A DNA stretch of 64,000 nt, from contig NZ_SZPX01000002.1 in the NCBI RefSeq assembly GCF_005217605.1, forward strand, positions 186,001-250,000, written 5' to 3'. Position numbers and translations under genes: made by a program. The DNA is from Sulfurimonas crateris. GTDB taxonomy: Bacteria; Campylobacterota; Campylobacteria; Campylobacterales; Sulfurimonadaceae. The notes beneath the pieces were generated by a model. It worked only from the letters and a program-made list of their open reading frames with translations. It ran no database searches and had not been told where the DNA came from. Shown piece by piece: positions 27,255 to 34,405 of this stretch. Numbering within the stretch: position 1 is the stretch's first letter; every line of letters starts with the position of its first letter.

Positions 27255-27772
27255 TAAAAGTTTTTTTCATTTCTATTTTATTTTCCCTTACTCTGTTTGC
27301 TCAGAATTTAAGTGAAGAGAAGAAGTTGCAGGCTGTTTTTTTCTCCAAGTTTGCAAAATTTATAGAGTGGCCGAAAGAGAATAAAGAGAGTTTTGTTATT
27401 ACCATAATCGATGAAAACCCTTTTGAGAATCTGCTTGAGACTCTTTATAAGGGCAAAATGATAAATTCCAAGCCTGTAAAGATACGCTATGCAAAAAATC
27501 TTGAAGAACTCGATGGAAGCGACATTGTTTATATTACGGTAACAAATCCGCTTTTTGCACAAGAGATCATTGCCTATTCACAAGCCAACTCAATTCTTAG
27601 CATAAGCGATCAGAGAGGTTTTGCTCAAAGGGGCGGCATAATCCAGCTTAGTTTTGTTGCAAGAAAGGCACACTTGGTCATTAATCATGAAGCATCTCAG
27701 GCTTCAGGCATTAAGATCAGCTCGTCTCTCTTGGCAATTGCAGCTCAAGTTATCCAAAAGGACAAAAAATGA
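27251..27772 (+). CDS. YfiR-family periplasmic protein (DUF4154)
   Basis: 173 residues with signal peptide MIKVFFISILFSLTLFAQN and the DUF4154/YfiR core: KLQAVFFSKFAKFIEWP (about 26-42), TIIDENPF, VYITVTNP, LSISDQRGFAQRGGIIQL and the C-terminal KISSSLLAIAAQVI. YfiR holds YfiN inactive from the periplasm until envelope or redox stress releases it. The two cysteines important in Pseudomonas YfiR are not seen here, so redox control may be absent. It overlaps both neighbours by 4 bases (ATGA). Confidence 0.85.
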   Translation: MIKVFFISILFSLTLFAQNLSEEKKLQAVFFSKFAKFIEWPKENKESFVITIIDENPFENLLETLYKGKMINSKPVKIRYAKNLEELDGSDIVYITVTNPLFAQEIIAYSQANSILSISDQRGFAQRGGIIQLSFVARKAHLVINHEASQASGIKISSSLLAIAAQVIQKDKK

Positions 27773-30120
27773 TTCGAATTCTACTTTTGCTATTTTCGCT
27801 TCTTTTCTCTCAAATGCAGGCTTTAGCTAATAGTGATTCATTGTTTGACAAGTCACTTGAAGAGCTTTTGGATCTAGAGACTGAAACAAAAGCTGATGTC
27901 GGCTCAAGAAGTGGCAAACGTGATATGACATTTTCAGAAGTCCCTATCGATGTTATTACCTCTGAGCAGATAAGACAAAGCGGAGCGACAGAACTAACAA
28001 GAGTGCTCTCAAGATTTATTCCAGGATTTAATGCGCCAAGAAGTTCTATTACCGATGGAACGGATCATGTAAAAACTTTTACTCTTAGAGGATTAGATCC
28101 AGACCAAGTACTCGTTCTTATTAATGGAAAGCGTATGCATCAAAGCTCGCTTACCCATACAAACGGAACTATTGGCAGAGGGACTTCAAATGTTGATCTT
28201 AATACCATTCCCCTAGTCTCTATCGATAGAATCGAATTTTTAAGAGACAGCGCAGCAGCTCAGTACGGCTCAGATGCGATCGCAGGTGTTATCAATATAA
28301 TACTCAAAGGGTTTGCATACGAGAGTGAGGCAAACTTAAGATACGGTGAAACATCAAAGGGCGACGGAGCGCTAAAGCAGAGTGATTTTTTCTACTCGAT
28401 TCCTCTTGAATACGATGGATTTTTTAATATCTCGGGAGAAATTAGAGACAGAGCTTCAACAAATAGAGCAGGAGCAGATTCAAGAGATAACTATATTGTA
28501 AATACACACTATGGAGACCCTGATACACTTGACAAAATATTGGCTATTAATGGTGAAGTAGTTATGAAAAATGGAAATATAGTTTATATGCATGGACTAT
28601 ACAACAAAAGAGAGAGCGAAGCAGGAGCTTTTTACAGACTTGAAGGGGATGCGGCAAACAATATAAATATATATCCTGATGGTTTTTTACCAATGATCGC
28701 GCCAAAAATAGAGGACTACTCTTTTACGATTGGTTCAAAGGGGGTCATGGGTAGAGATCTTTCATGGGATGCAAGTTACACTAGAGGTTATAACGATTTT
28801 CATTTTTTTGTCTACAACACTCATAACGACTCTTTAGGTGAGAGCTCACCCACCTCTTTTGACAGCGGAGGAACTAAATATACACAAGATATTTTAAACC
28901 TTGATTTCTCAACAAAAGTAAAAGAACTTACTGTTGCTTTTGGGGCGGAGTTTAAAATGGAGAATTATCGCATATATAGCGGAGAGGAAGGCTCATATAT
29001 ATTAGGGAGTGCTAGTACTTTAGCTGGTGCACAAGGTTTTCCGGGCTTTCAACCTCAAAACGAGACGGATAAGAGTCGTAAAAATGGCGCTTTGTATCTA
29101 GATTTAAAATACAACTCGACAAAAGATTTGACTTTTGGAGCAGCTTCAAGATATGAAAAGAATAGTGATTTTGGCGCAACATGGGATCAGAAAATCTCTG
29201 CTACTTATAAGCCTACACAATCAACAATGCTAAGAAGCAGTGCAAGTACAGGTTTTAGAGCCCCATCACTTACCCAATCATATTATACGCACACCGTTAT
29301 GGCAACATCAGGAATAGATATTGTCCAAAAAGGAACCTTTGCAACAGATCATCCTCTCTCGGTCGCTCTTGGTGCGACTCCGCTTGATGCCGAAAAATCA
29401 ACTCACTTCTCTGCCGGACTAGTCTATGCACCGACATCAGATTTTTCACTCTCACTTGATTATTTCTACACTAAAATAGACGATAGAATAATGCTAAGTA
29501 GAAATATAAGTTTTGACGAAGATGCTTCATTGACCCCAATCTTTAATCTTTATGGAGTGCAGCAGGCAAGATACTTTACAAATGCTCTAGATACAGAGAC
29601 AGATGGGTTTGATCTTAGAATGAGCTATAAGCATCAATTTAAAAACAGCTCTAATCTAAAGACAGGTCTAAGTTACCATAGAAACAGCACAAAAGTAGTA
29701 GGGGCAAAAGACTCTTTTTTAACTTCAGGAATCATAGGAGCAACATCACTTGCAGAGGCAAAAGCTGTTATAGAGAAGTCGCAACCAAATGATGATCTCA
29801 AAATCTGGGCACAGTACTTTTTGAAAAACTACGCTTTTGCGCTAAATCTAAATAGATATGGCAGCTACGAACATCTCTTCGCTGGAGAGACTAATAAATT
29901 TGGTGCAAAATGGACAACTGATGCAGAGATCTCTTATGAGATCTCTAAAAAATTAAACTTTGCTATAGGAGCAGAGAACCTTTTTGATGTCTACCCCGAT
30001 AAATGGTCTGATACATATAATCCGCTTATAGGAGAAGATTCAATTATTCAGTACTCTCAATACTCTCCGTTTGGGGTTAACGGAGCATTTTACTATGTAA
30101 GAGTCGGTGTTAAATTTTAG
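27769..30120 (+). CDS. TonB-dependent outer membrane receptor
   Basis: 783 residues: signal peptide MIRILLLLFSLLFSQMQALA, plug domain (about 50-180) with VLVLINGKRMHQSSL and the motif AAAQYGSDAIAGVINIIL, then a 22-strand-type barrel with FRAPSLTQSYYT, and the terminal strand ending in Phe (FYYVRVGVKF), as in outer membrane proteins. It is in one operon with the YfiN/YfiR pair, a context also found for c-di-GMP modules whose receptor serves as signal input. The substrate is unknown; siderophore, vitamin or other ligands are all possible. Confidence 0.9.
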   Translation: MIRILLLLFSLLFSQMQALANSDSLFDKSLEELLDLETETKADVGSRSGKRDMTFSEVPIDVITSEQIRQSGATELTRVLSRFIPGFNAPRSSITDGTDHVKTFTLRGLDPDQVLVLINGKRMHQSSLTHTNGTIGRGTSNVDLNTIPLVSIDRIEFLRDSAAAQYGSDAIAGVINIILKGFAYESEANLRYGETSKGDGALKQSDFFYSIPLEYDGFFNISGEIRDRASTNRAGADSRDNYIVNTHYGDPDTLDKILAINGEVVMKNGNIVYMHGLYNKRESEAGAFYRLEGDAANNINIYPDGFLPMIAPKIEDYSFTIGSKGVMGRDLSWDASYTRGYNDFHFFVYNTHNDSLGESSPTSFDSGGTKYTQDILNLDFSTKVKELTVAFGAEFKMENYRIYSGEEGSYILGSASTLAGAQGFPGFQPQNETDKSRKNGALYLDLKYNSTKDLTFGAASRYEKNSDFGATWDQKISATYKPTQSTMLRSSASTGFRAPSLTQSYYTHTVMATSGIDIVQKGTFATDHPLSVALGATPLDAEKSTHFSAGLVYAPTSDFSLSLDYFYTKIDDRIMLSRNISFDEDASLTPIFNLYGVQQARYFTNALDTETDGFDLRMSYKHQFKNSSNLKTGLSYHRNSTKVVGAKDSFLTSGIIGATSLAEAKAVIEKSQPNDDLKIWAQYFLKNYAFALNLNRYGSYEHLFAGETNKFGAKWTTDAEISYEISKKLNFAIGAENLFDVYPDKWSDTYNPLIGEDSIIQYSQYSPFGVNGAFYYVRVGVKF

Positions 30121-30143
30121 AAAATAGTGCGGGGGTTAAGATA

Positions 30144-30167
30144 GTGAATATTAGAGTCTATTACGAA
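30144..30167 (+). repeat. left junction repeat (attL-like) of the HipA insertion
   Basis: 24-bp copy of the ybgC 5' end, with a perfect 15-bp core AGAGTCTATTACGAA shared with 32106-32120. The similarity extends weakly upstream over the GGGGGT ribosome-site region. Confidence 0.8.
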
Positions 30168-30170
30168 TAG
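30144..30170 (+). pseudogene. 8-codon decapitated copy of the ybgC start
   Basis: GTG followed by seven codons encoding NIRVYYE and then TAG. This is the same peptide as the start of the intact thioesterase gene at 32097; the 24 bases match at 22 positions. A G-rich ribosome site (GGGGG) lies ahead in both copies. It marks the original ybgC start, severed by the HipA insertion. Confidence 0.85.
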
Positions 30171-30260
30171 GCTACTTATATATTTATTACAGAAAAACCC
30201 CATAAATAAAGGCTTTTTATTTTCTACAATTCTTCTTTCATATTTATTTAAGATCTGATT

Positions 30261-30282
30261 TTGGAGCGAAAAAAGAGCGAAT
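30261..30282 (+). repeat. inner repeat near left end of the HipA insertion
   Basis: TTGGAGCGA, then 5 bases, then GAGCGAAT. The same pair in the same orientation occurs at 32030-32052 near the right end. These could be recombinase arm sites or the residue of a lost gene end. Confidence 0.45.
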
Positions 30283-30296
30283 AATTTTGAGTATAC

Positions 30297-30334
30297 CTCG
30301 TGTAGCTCGTGCATATATTTTAGACTATATTAAG
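30297..30334 (+). repeat. 38-bp direct repeat, copy 1, upstream of hipA-like gene
   Basis: The first 28 bases are identical to 30353-30380, and the next 10 differ at two positions from 30381-30390. Copies are spaced 56 bp apart and end about 8 bp before the TTG start of the HipA-like gene. Each contains CTCGTG twice. Candidate operator pair or duplicated promoter. Confidence 0.8.
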
Positions 30335-30352
30335 TTTTATTCAAATATACTT

Positions 30353-30390
30353 CTCGTGTAGCTCGTGCATATATTTTAGATTTTATTAAG
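30353..30390 (+). repeat. 38-bp direct repeat, copy 2, upstream of hipA-like gene
   Basis: Second copy, directly adjoining the AAGGA ribosome site (from 30389) of the HipA-like gene. The repeat includes TATATTTTAGA, a possible -10 region. Confidence 0.8.
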
Positions 30391-30398
30391 GATTAAGC

Positions 30399-31982
30399 TT
30401 GAAACAATTCTCTCTTGATATTTTACAGATTTTAGCTTCAAATGTTGATACTTACATATCTCGTAGCGATATAGAAAATAAATTAGAAAGAGTTTCTAAA
30501 AGGGCTATTTTAAATGAGTTAAAACTTCTTCTTACTCAAAAAAGAGTCAAAATTGTTGGACAAAGTTCACAAATAGCATATAAGATTTCAAATGCTTATT
30601 ATGAAGAGTATCCAGAACTTCTTTATATCTATCAAAATCAAATCTTAGTTGGTTATCTTGGCTTTGATTATCAAACTTACTATTTTACTTACGATACAAA
30701 CTATTTAATTAGTGGTAAATACATCGCAAAATTTCAAATGCTATTTAGTTTGGAAACATTTGTTCAAGAATCATGTTTTGTAGATTTTGAAGAGTGTCTT
30801 CCAGAGGGAATTGATAGAAAAATATTGATTGATAAGATCGGTAATGCTACAGAGTTTTTTTTACTTGCTCACAATGACTATAGTAAAAATGATTTGATAT
30901 TTTCTTCAAAACCTCTAACATTTGCTGAAAAATTAAAACCTCAAAGTTATCTAGTAAATAAAGAGAAAATTCTAGGAAAAAACAAATTCCCAAATATTTT
31001 AAAATATACTGTAGATATCGATGATGTTTCACTTTTTCCTTCACTTCATATGGATGAAACCGAGGAATTAAAGCATGTACGAACAATGAGTTTATCTGGT
31101 TATCAGCACAAACTTCAAGTGGTGGTTGATGGTGATACAATCAGAACTCCAAAAAATGGTGAGGATGCAAACTTTTTTATAAAGCCGTATGATCCTATAA
31201 AGGCTTATGAGAATAGTGAGTATTACTTTCCACACATCGCTATCAATGAACATCTTCATATGAGTTTTGCAAAAAATGAACTTGGGTTTGATGTTCCTAT
31301 GAGTGGCATATTTAAGAGAACGAGTGATAGAGAATACCACTATTTTATAAAGTATTTTGATCGTATTGGAAGTTATAAATTTCAAAGAAAAGAGTTCTCT
31401 ACTTTTATGGGATTAAATAGTGATAACAAATATAAAACAAGTTCAGAAAAGCTTTTTGAAACAGCTGCAAAAGTTTTTCCAAGACAAAGCGACCGCCTAA
31501 GAATGTTAGAGTACTATTTTTACTCTTTTGTTATCAGGCACGAAGATATGCACACAAAAAATATATCTGCAATTTATGACAATGACAAAATTTTTATAGC
31601 ACCTTTGTACGATATAGCAAGTACCGGATTTTATAATGGCATTATAAATTTTGAATCACATCTTACTATCAATGGCAAGCAAACAAATATTAGATACAAT
31701 GACTTTTTGAAGCTGACAAGCAAAGCTAAAGTAGATAAAAACGATTTTAAAATTTCTGCCACAAAGATGCTAAAAGCTTATATACAAAAGATGCCAACTT
31801 ATATTAAAAAAATATCAAAACTTGAAAATATAGATTTTTTTATAAAAGAAAAACCCAATGCGCAAGATAAAAAAATAAAAATCAAATCTCAATCTACTCT
31901 TGATATTGTAATGATGGAACATTATAAAAATAGATGCGAAACTCTAAAACAAAATGGCTGGTTTGAAAAACTTGGTATCTAA
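30399..31982 (+). CDS. HipA-family kinase-like protein with N-terminal winged helix
   Basis: 527 residues from TTG after AAGGA. Residues 1-70 look like a winged helix-turn-helix (YISRSDIENKLERVSKRAILNELKLL). After about 140 unassigned residues comes a HipA-type kinase core: SLSGYQHK (231-238, for SLxGxQxK), ANFFIKPYD with a candidate ATP-binding Lys, the catalytic loop RHEDMHTKN (D383, N388), and PLYDIAS (metal Asp D405). HipA kinases phosphorylate glutamyl-tRNA synthetase or related targets and cause growth arrest. There is no separate HipB antitoxin gene, so the fused winged helix may take that role. It lies on an insertion inside ybgC and is AT-rich. Toxicity is inferred. Confidence 0.8.
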   Translation: MKQFSLDILQILASNVDTYISRSDIENKLERVSKRAILNELKLLLTQKRVKIVGQSSQIAYKISNAYYEEYPELLYIYQNQILVGYLGFDYQTYYFTYDTNYLISGKYIAKFQMLFSLETFVQESCFVDFEECLPEGIDRKILIDKIGNATEFFLLAHNDYSKNDLIFSSKPLTFAEKLKPQSYLVNKEKILGKNKFPNILKYTVDIDDVSLFPSLHMDETEELKHVRTMSLSGYQHKLQVVVDGDTIRTPKNGEDANFFIKPYDPIKAYENSEYYFPHIAINEHLHMSFAKNELGFDVPMSGIFKRTSDREYHYFIKYFDRIGSYKFQRKEFSTFMGLNSDNKYKTSSEKLFETAAKVFPRQSDRLRMLEYYFYSFVIRHEDMHTKNISAIYDNDKIFIAPLYDIASTGFYNGIINFESHLTINGKQTNIRYNDFLKLTSKAKVDKNDFKISATKMLKAYIQKMPTYIKKISKLENIDFFIKEKPNAQDKKIKIKSQSTLDIVMMEHYKNRCETLKQNGWFEKLGI

Positions 31983-32100
31983 AACTTATAAAGAAGATGA
32001 AGAAACTAGGCTTAAGAAAATCTCTTACATTGGAGCGATTTTTGGAGCGAATGTTTTAACAGAGTTGTCAAAATCCGATAAACAGGGGGTAGTTAATTGA
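31963..32100 (+). CDS. possible 45-residue ORF across the right junction
   Basis: A TTG-started frame overlapping the end of the HipA-like gene and ending in a TGA that overlaps the TTG of ybgC (TTGA). The peptide contains IGAIFGANVLTE and ends QGVVN. It could be a translational bridge that feeds ribosomes to ybgC, or the tail of a lost gene (perhaps a recombinase). Unproven. Confidence 0.35.
   Translation: MKNLVSKTYKEDEETRLKKISYIGAIFGANVLTELSKSDKQGVVN
32030..32052 (+). repeat. inner repeat near right end of the HipA insertion
   Basis: TTGGAGCGA, then 6 bases, then GAGCGAAT; partner of 30261-30282, same orientation. Confidence 0.45.
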
Positions 32101-32120
32101 ATATAAGAGTCTATTACGAA
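32097..32120 (+). repeat. right junction repeat (attR-like) of the HipA insertion
   Basis: First 24 bases of the intact ybgC gene, matching 30144-30167 at 22 of 24 positions. The insertion supplies the replacement ribosome site (AGGGGGT) and the TTG start codon. Confidence 0.8.
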
Positions 32121-32477
32121 GATACCGATACAGGTGGAGTTGTTTATCACTCTAACTACCTTAATTTTTGCGAGCGTGCAAGAAGCGAAGCTTTTTTCTC
32201 TAAAGGTCTTACTCCTGTTTTACAAAACGGTCATTTTGTCGCTAGAAGAGTCGAGGCTGATTATATAAAGAGTGCAAAGCTCGGAGATGAACTATGTGTA
32301 ATGACGAGACTCATAGAGATGAGAGCGGCTTCGTTTAAGTTGCTGCAGAGTGTATTTAAAGAGAATGAGAAGATATTTGAGCTAACTATCACTCTGGCAT
32401 ATATAAATTTTGAGGGCAAGCCTCAAAAGATCACAAAAGAGGTAGAGGAGTTAGTCCGCTTGCTTTTCATAGAGTGA
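32097..32477 (+). CDS. ybgC: YbgC/FadM-type acyl-CoA thioesterase (hot-dog fold)
   Basis: 126 residues. The N terminus NIRVYYEDTDTGGVVYHSNY holds the family catalytic Asp (YEDTDTGGVVYHSNYL), followed by FCERARSEAF and LGDELCVMTRLIE; all are hallmarks of 4-hydroxybenzoyl-CoA-type thioesterases. YbgC cleaves short acyl-CoA and interacts with acyl carrier protein near the envelope. The start here is TTG; the severed upstream copy has GTG, so the insertion may have changed translation strength. The last 27 bp overlap the convergent periplasmic gene. No tol-pal genes are nearby. Confidence 0.92.
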   Translation: MNIRVYYEDTDTGGVVYHSNYLNFCERARSEAFFSKGLTPVLQNGHFVARRVEADYIKSAKLGDELCVMTRLIEMRAASFKLLQSVFKENEKIFELTITLAYINFEGKPQKITKEVEELVRLLFIE

Positions 32478-33707
32478 GTAGTATGGTATAAACCTTGAAA
32501 ATGAGGGCTGAAGCAGGTTGATAGGGTAGATCATCTGGTTATCGACATTTTCTATATCATACTCTCTTGCTTCGCCGCTTATTAGATGGGCAAAGTAGTC
32601 TATGCCGACGGTTGTCGTGTAGTTTATCCAGTCATATACGATATCGTTGCCCAAAAGAGAGTTTGTCTCAATGAGGACATCTTTGTTCTGCGTAATGGAG
32701 TTGGCGATTATCATATCTTTTCTGTCTTGATACTGTGTCATAGAGAGAAGCAGCGGGTTGTAGTTTGTCTGTGTTGAGAGTATATTCGTAGCGTTTGTGT
32801 CATAGAGCGTAAGCTGAGATATTATCATTCCGCTTTTTATGATCGGAGTGTTTACGAAAAAAGAGGCTGCGTTTATCTTTTCGTTCTCTTTAAGCTGTTT
32901 TTCGAGGTTTGTAGTCTGCTGTGGAATAGAGAACTTTATAATAGTCGGTTTTTCTGTAGCCTGCATAGAGTTTGAAACAGTATCAGCAAATTTAGCGCTA
33001 AATGCATACTCCTGATACTCTGAGAGCTGTTCTCCTATAGCGGATTGATCAAAAAATATGACAAGAGGAGAGATCGCCTCTTTTAAGAGAAGATCGCTCT
33101 GCGCTCTGTAGTCTATTCCTCCGTAGTAGAGATAGCTTGAAGCATTTTTAGCATCTTTTTTGTTAATGGTCGGAAAAAATATGTTTATGTCAGGGTCTAT
33201 TCTTGAGACGATCTCCTCACCCTCTTGTGTCATCGGCGCTATCACGTAAGAGAAGCCGTCTTTTTGAATTTTTTGAAGAGCTTCTTTTATATCGTCATAA
33301 CTCTCATCCTCTATTTTGTAGCTTTTTAGCTCAAACGGACGGTTTTTTGACATAAGATAGGCAAAAGATGCGTTTGTGGTAGAGGCTGCATATCTTGCAA
33401 TTTTTTTGTATGGCAGAAGCAGGGCAATACGAAGTTTGCTCCCTGTAAAGACCTTTTTAACATTAAAGATCGCCATATATTCTTGCCTTCTGGCTTCTAA
33501 AACATCATCTTCAAGCTTTTTTCTTGCATGTGCCAAAAATGAGAATATATGACCATTTTCAAGATGCTCCTGCAAGCACTCTTCATTACAAGGGTATGGA
33601 TCGAGATTTTGTACATCTGTTTTTGGAATAGTTATATCGGAGACTATAAAGCTTTTTGAAAACAGCAGTGCGGGAAAAAGCAAAGCGATAATATATAGTT
33701 TTTTCAT
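32451..33707 (-). CDS. periplasmic protein with type 1 binding-protein-like fold
   Basis: About 418 residues. The ATG at 33707 overlaps the glycosylase stop (ATGA) and begins MKKLYIIALLFPALLFSKS, a Sec signal peptide without a lipobox; a TTG two codons earlier is possible. The mature part has LRIALLLPYKKIARYA (about 95), YVIAPMTQEGEEIVSRID, and alternating alpha/beta segments like periplasmic binding proteins of the LpoA/branched-chain group. Ligand and role unknown. A Cys pair (CNEEC, about 42-46) may form a disulfide. Confidence 0.7.
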   Translation of the reverse strand: MKKLYIIALLFPALLFSKSFIVSDITIPKTDVQNLDPYPCNEECLQEHLENGHIFSFLAHARKKLEDDVLEARRQEYMAIFNVKKVFTGSKLRIALLLPYKKIARYAASTTNASFAYLMSKNRPFELKSYKIEDESYDDIKEALQKIQKDGFSYVIAPMTQEGEEIVSRIDPDINIFFPTINKKDAKNASSYLYYGGIDYRAQSDLLLKEAISPLVIFFDQSAIGEQLSEYQEYAFSAKFADTVSNSMQATEKPTIIKFSIPQQTTNLEKQLKENEKINAASFFVNTPIIKSGMIISQLTLYDTNATNILSTQTNYNPLLLSMTQYQDRKDMIIANSITQNKDVLIETNSLLGNDIVYDWINYTTTVGIDYFAHLISGEAREYDIENVDNQMIYPINLLQPSFSRFIPYYSLYEKQAD

Positions 33708-34360
33708 AGACAACTCTTTATAGTTTTTAGATCGTTAAAAGCGATTTTTTTATCATCAGGATTTCTAAGAAGATGATTCGGATGAAGTATAGGAACAAGT
33801 TTGTAATCTTTAAAGTCTACAACATGGCCTCTTACACTTCCAAAATTTTCTTCTTCAGATGTAACTTTAGCATAAGCATCCTTACCTAAAGTTACAACTA
33901 CTTTTGGTTTTACAAATTCTATCTGTGAAAAAAGATAGCTTTTACATGAGTCCCACTCTGAGTCTGAGGGTATATTGGAGTTTAGAGGTTTGCATTTTAC
34001 GGCGTGTGTAAAGTATACATCTTCAACTTTTAGTTTTAATACATTCTCTATCATATCTTTGAGCATCTCACCGCTTCTGCCGCTGTAGTAGGAGTTTGCA
34101 TTGTCTTCGCTGTAAGATACGCTATAGTCAATAATCATGAGATCTGCATTTTGGTTGCCATACCCGCTCATACTCTGTTTCCTTGATTTGCTAAGATCGC
34201 ACAGATGGCAGGTAGATATATTTTTTGTAAGTTCATTTAAGTTTTTAGGTTTTTCATTTGGGCTTACCCGGTTTATGGAAAAAGAGTCGCTGTATTCAAA
34301 CCCTAGAGCTTTGAGCCGATATAAGTTTTGTAAAAATAGTAGATTTTGAAAAGAGTTCAA
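33704..34360 (-). CDS. family 4-like uracil-DNA glycosylase
   Basis: 218 residues from a TTG start. CHLCDLSKSRKQSMSGYG gives the CxxC...R...G head of family 4/5 glycosylases, with the iron-sulphur ligands partly visible (C50, C53). YFTHAVKCKP is the conserved NxxKC-like segment, and LHPNHLLRNP is motif B (HPxxLLR). Motif A, normally GEAPGxxE, is degenerate here (IDYSVSYSEDNANSYYSGRSG), so activity may be altered or specialised. Role: removing uracil from DNA in base-excision repair. It overlaps the downstream gene by 4 bases. Confidence 0.82.
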   Translation of the reverse strand: MNSFQNLLFLQNLYRLKALGFEYSDSFSINRVSPNEKPKNLNELTKNISTCHLCDLSKSRKQSMSGYGNQNADLMIIDYSVSYSEDNANSYYSGRSGEMLKDMIENVLKLKVEDVYFTHAVKCKPLNSNIPSDSEWDSCKSYLFSQIEFVKPKVVVTLGKDAYAKVTSEEENFGSVRGHVVDFKDYKLVPILHPNHLLRNPDDKKIAFNDLKTIKSCL

Positions 34361-34405
34361 TGATAACCTTTTTAAATATAACAGTTATGGGAGTATATTT
34401 AAAGT

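Noticed and set aside
30117-30314. 65-codon minus-strand frame upstream of hipA
   Set aside because: Covers the junction repeat and the 38-bp repeats and has no good start context; explained by repeats and the insertion.
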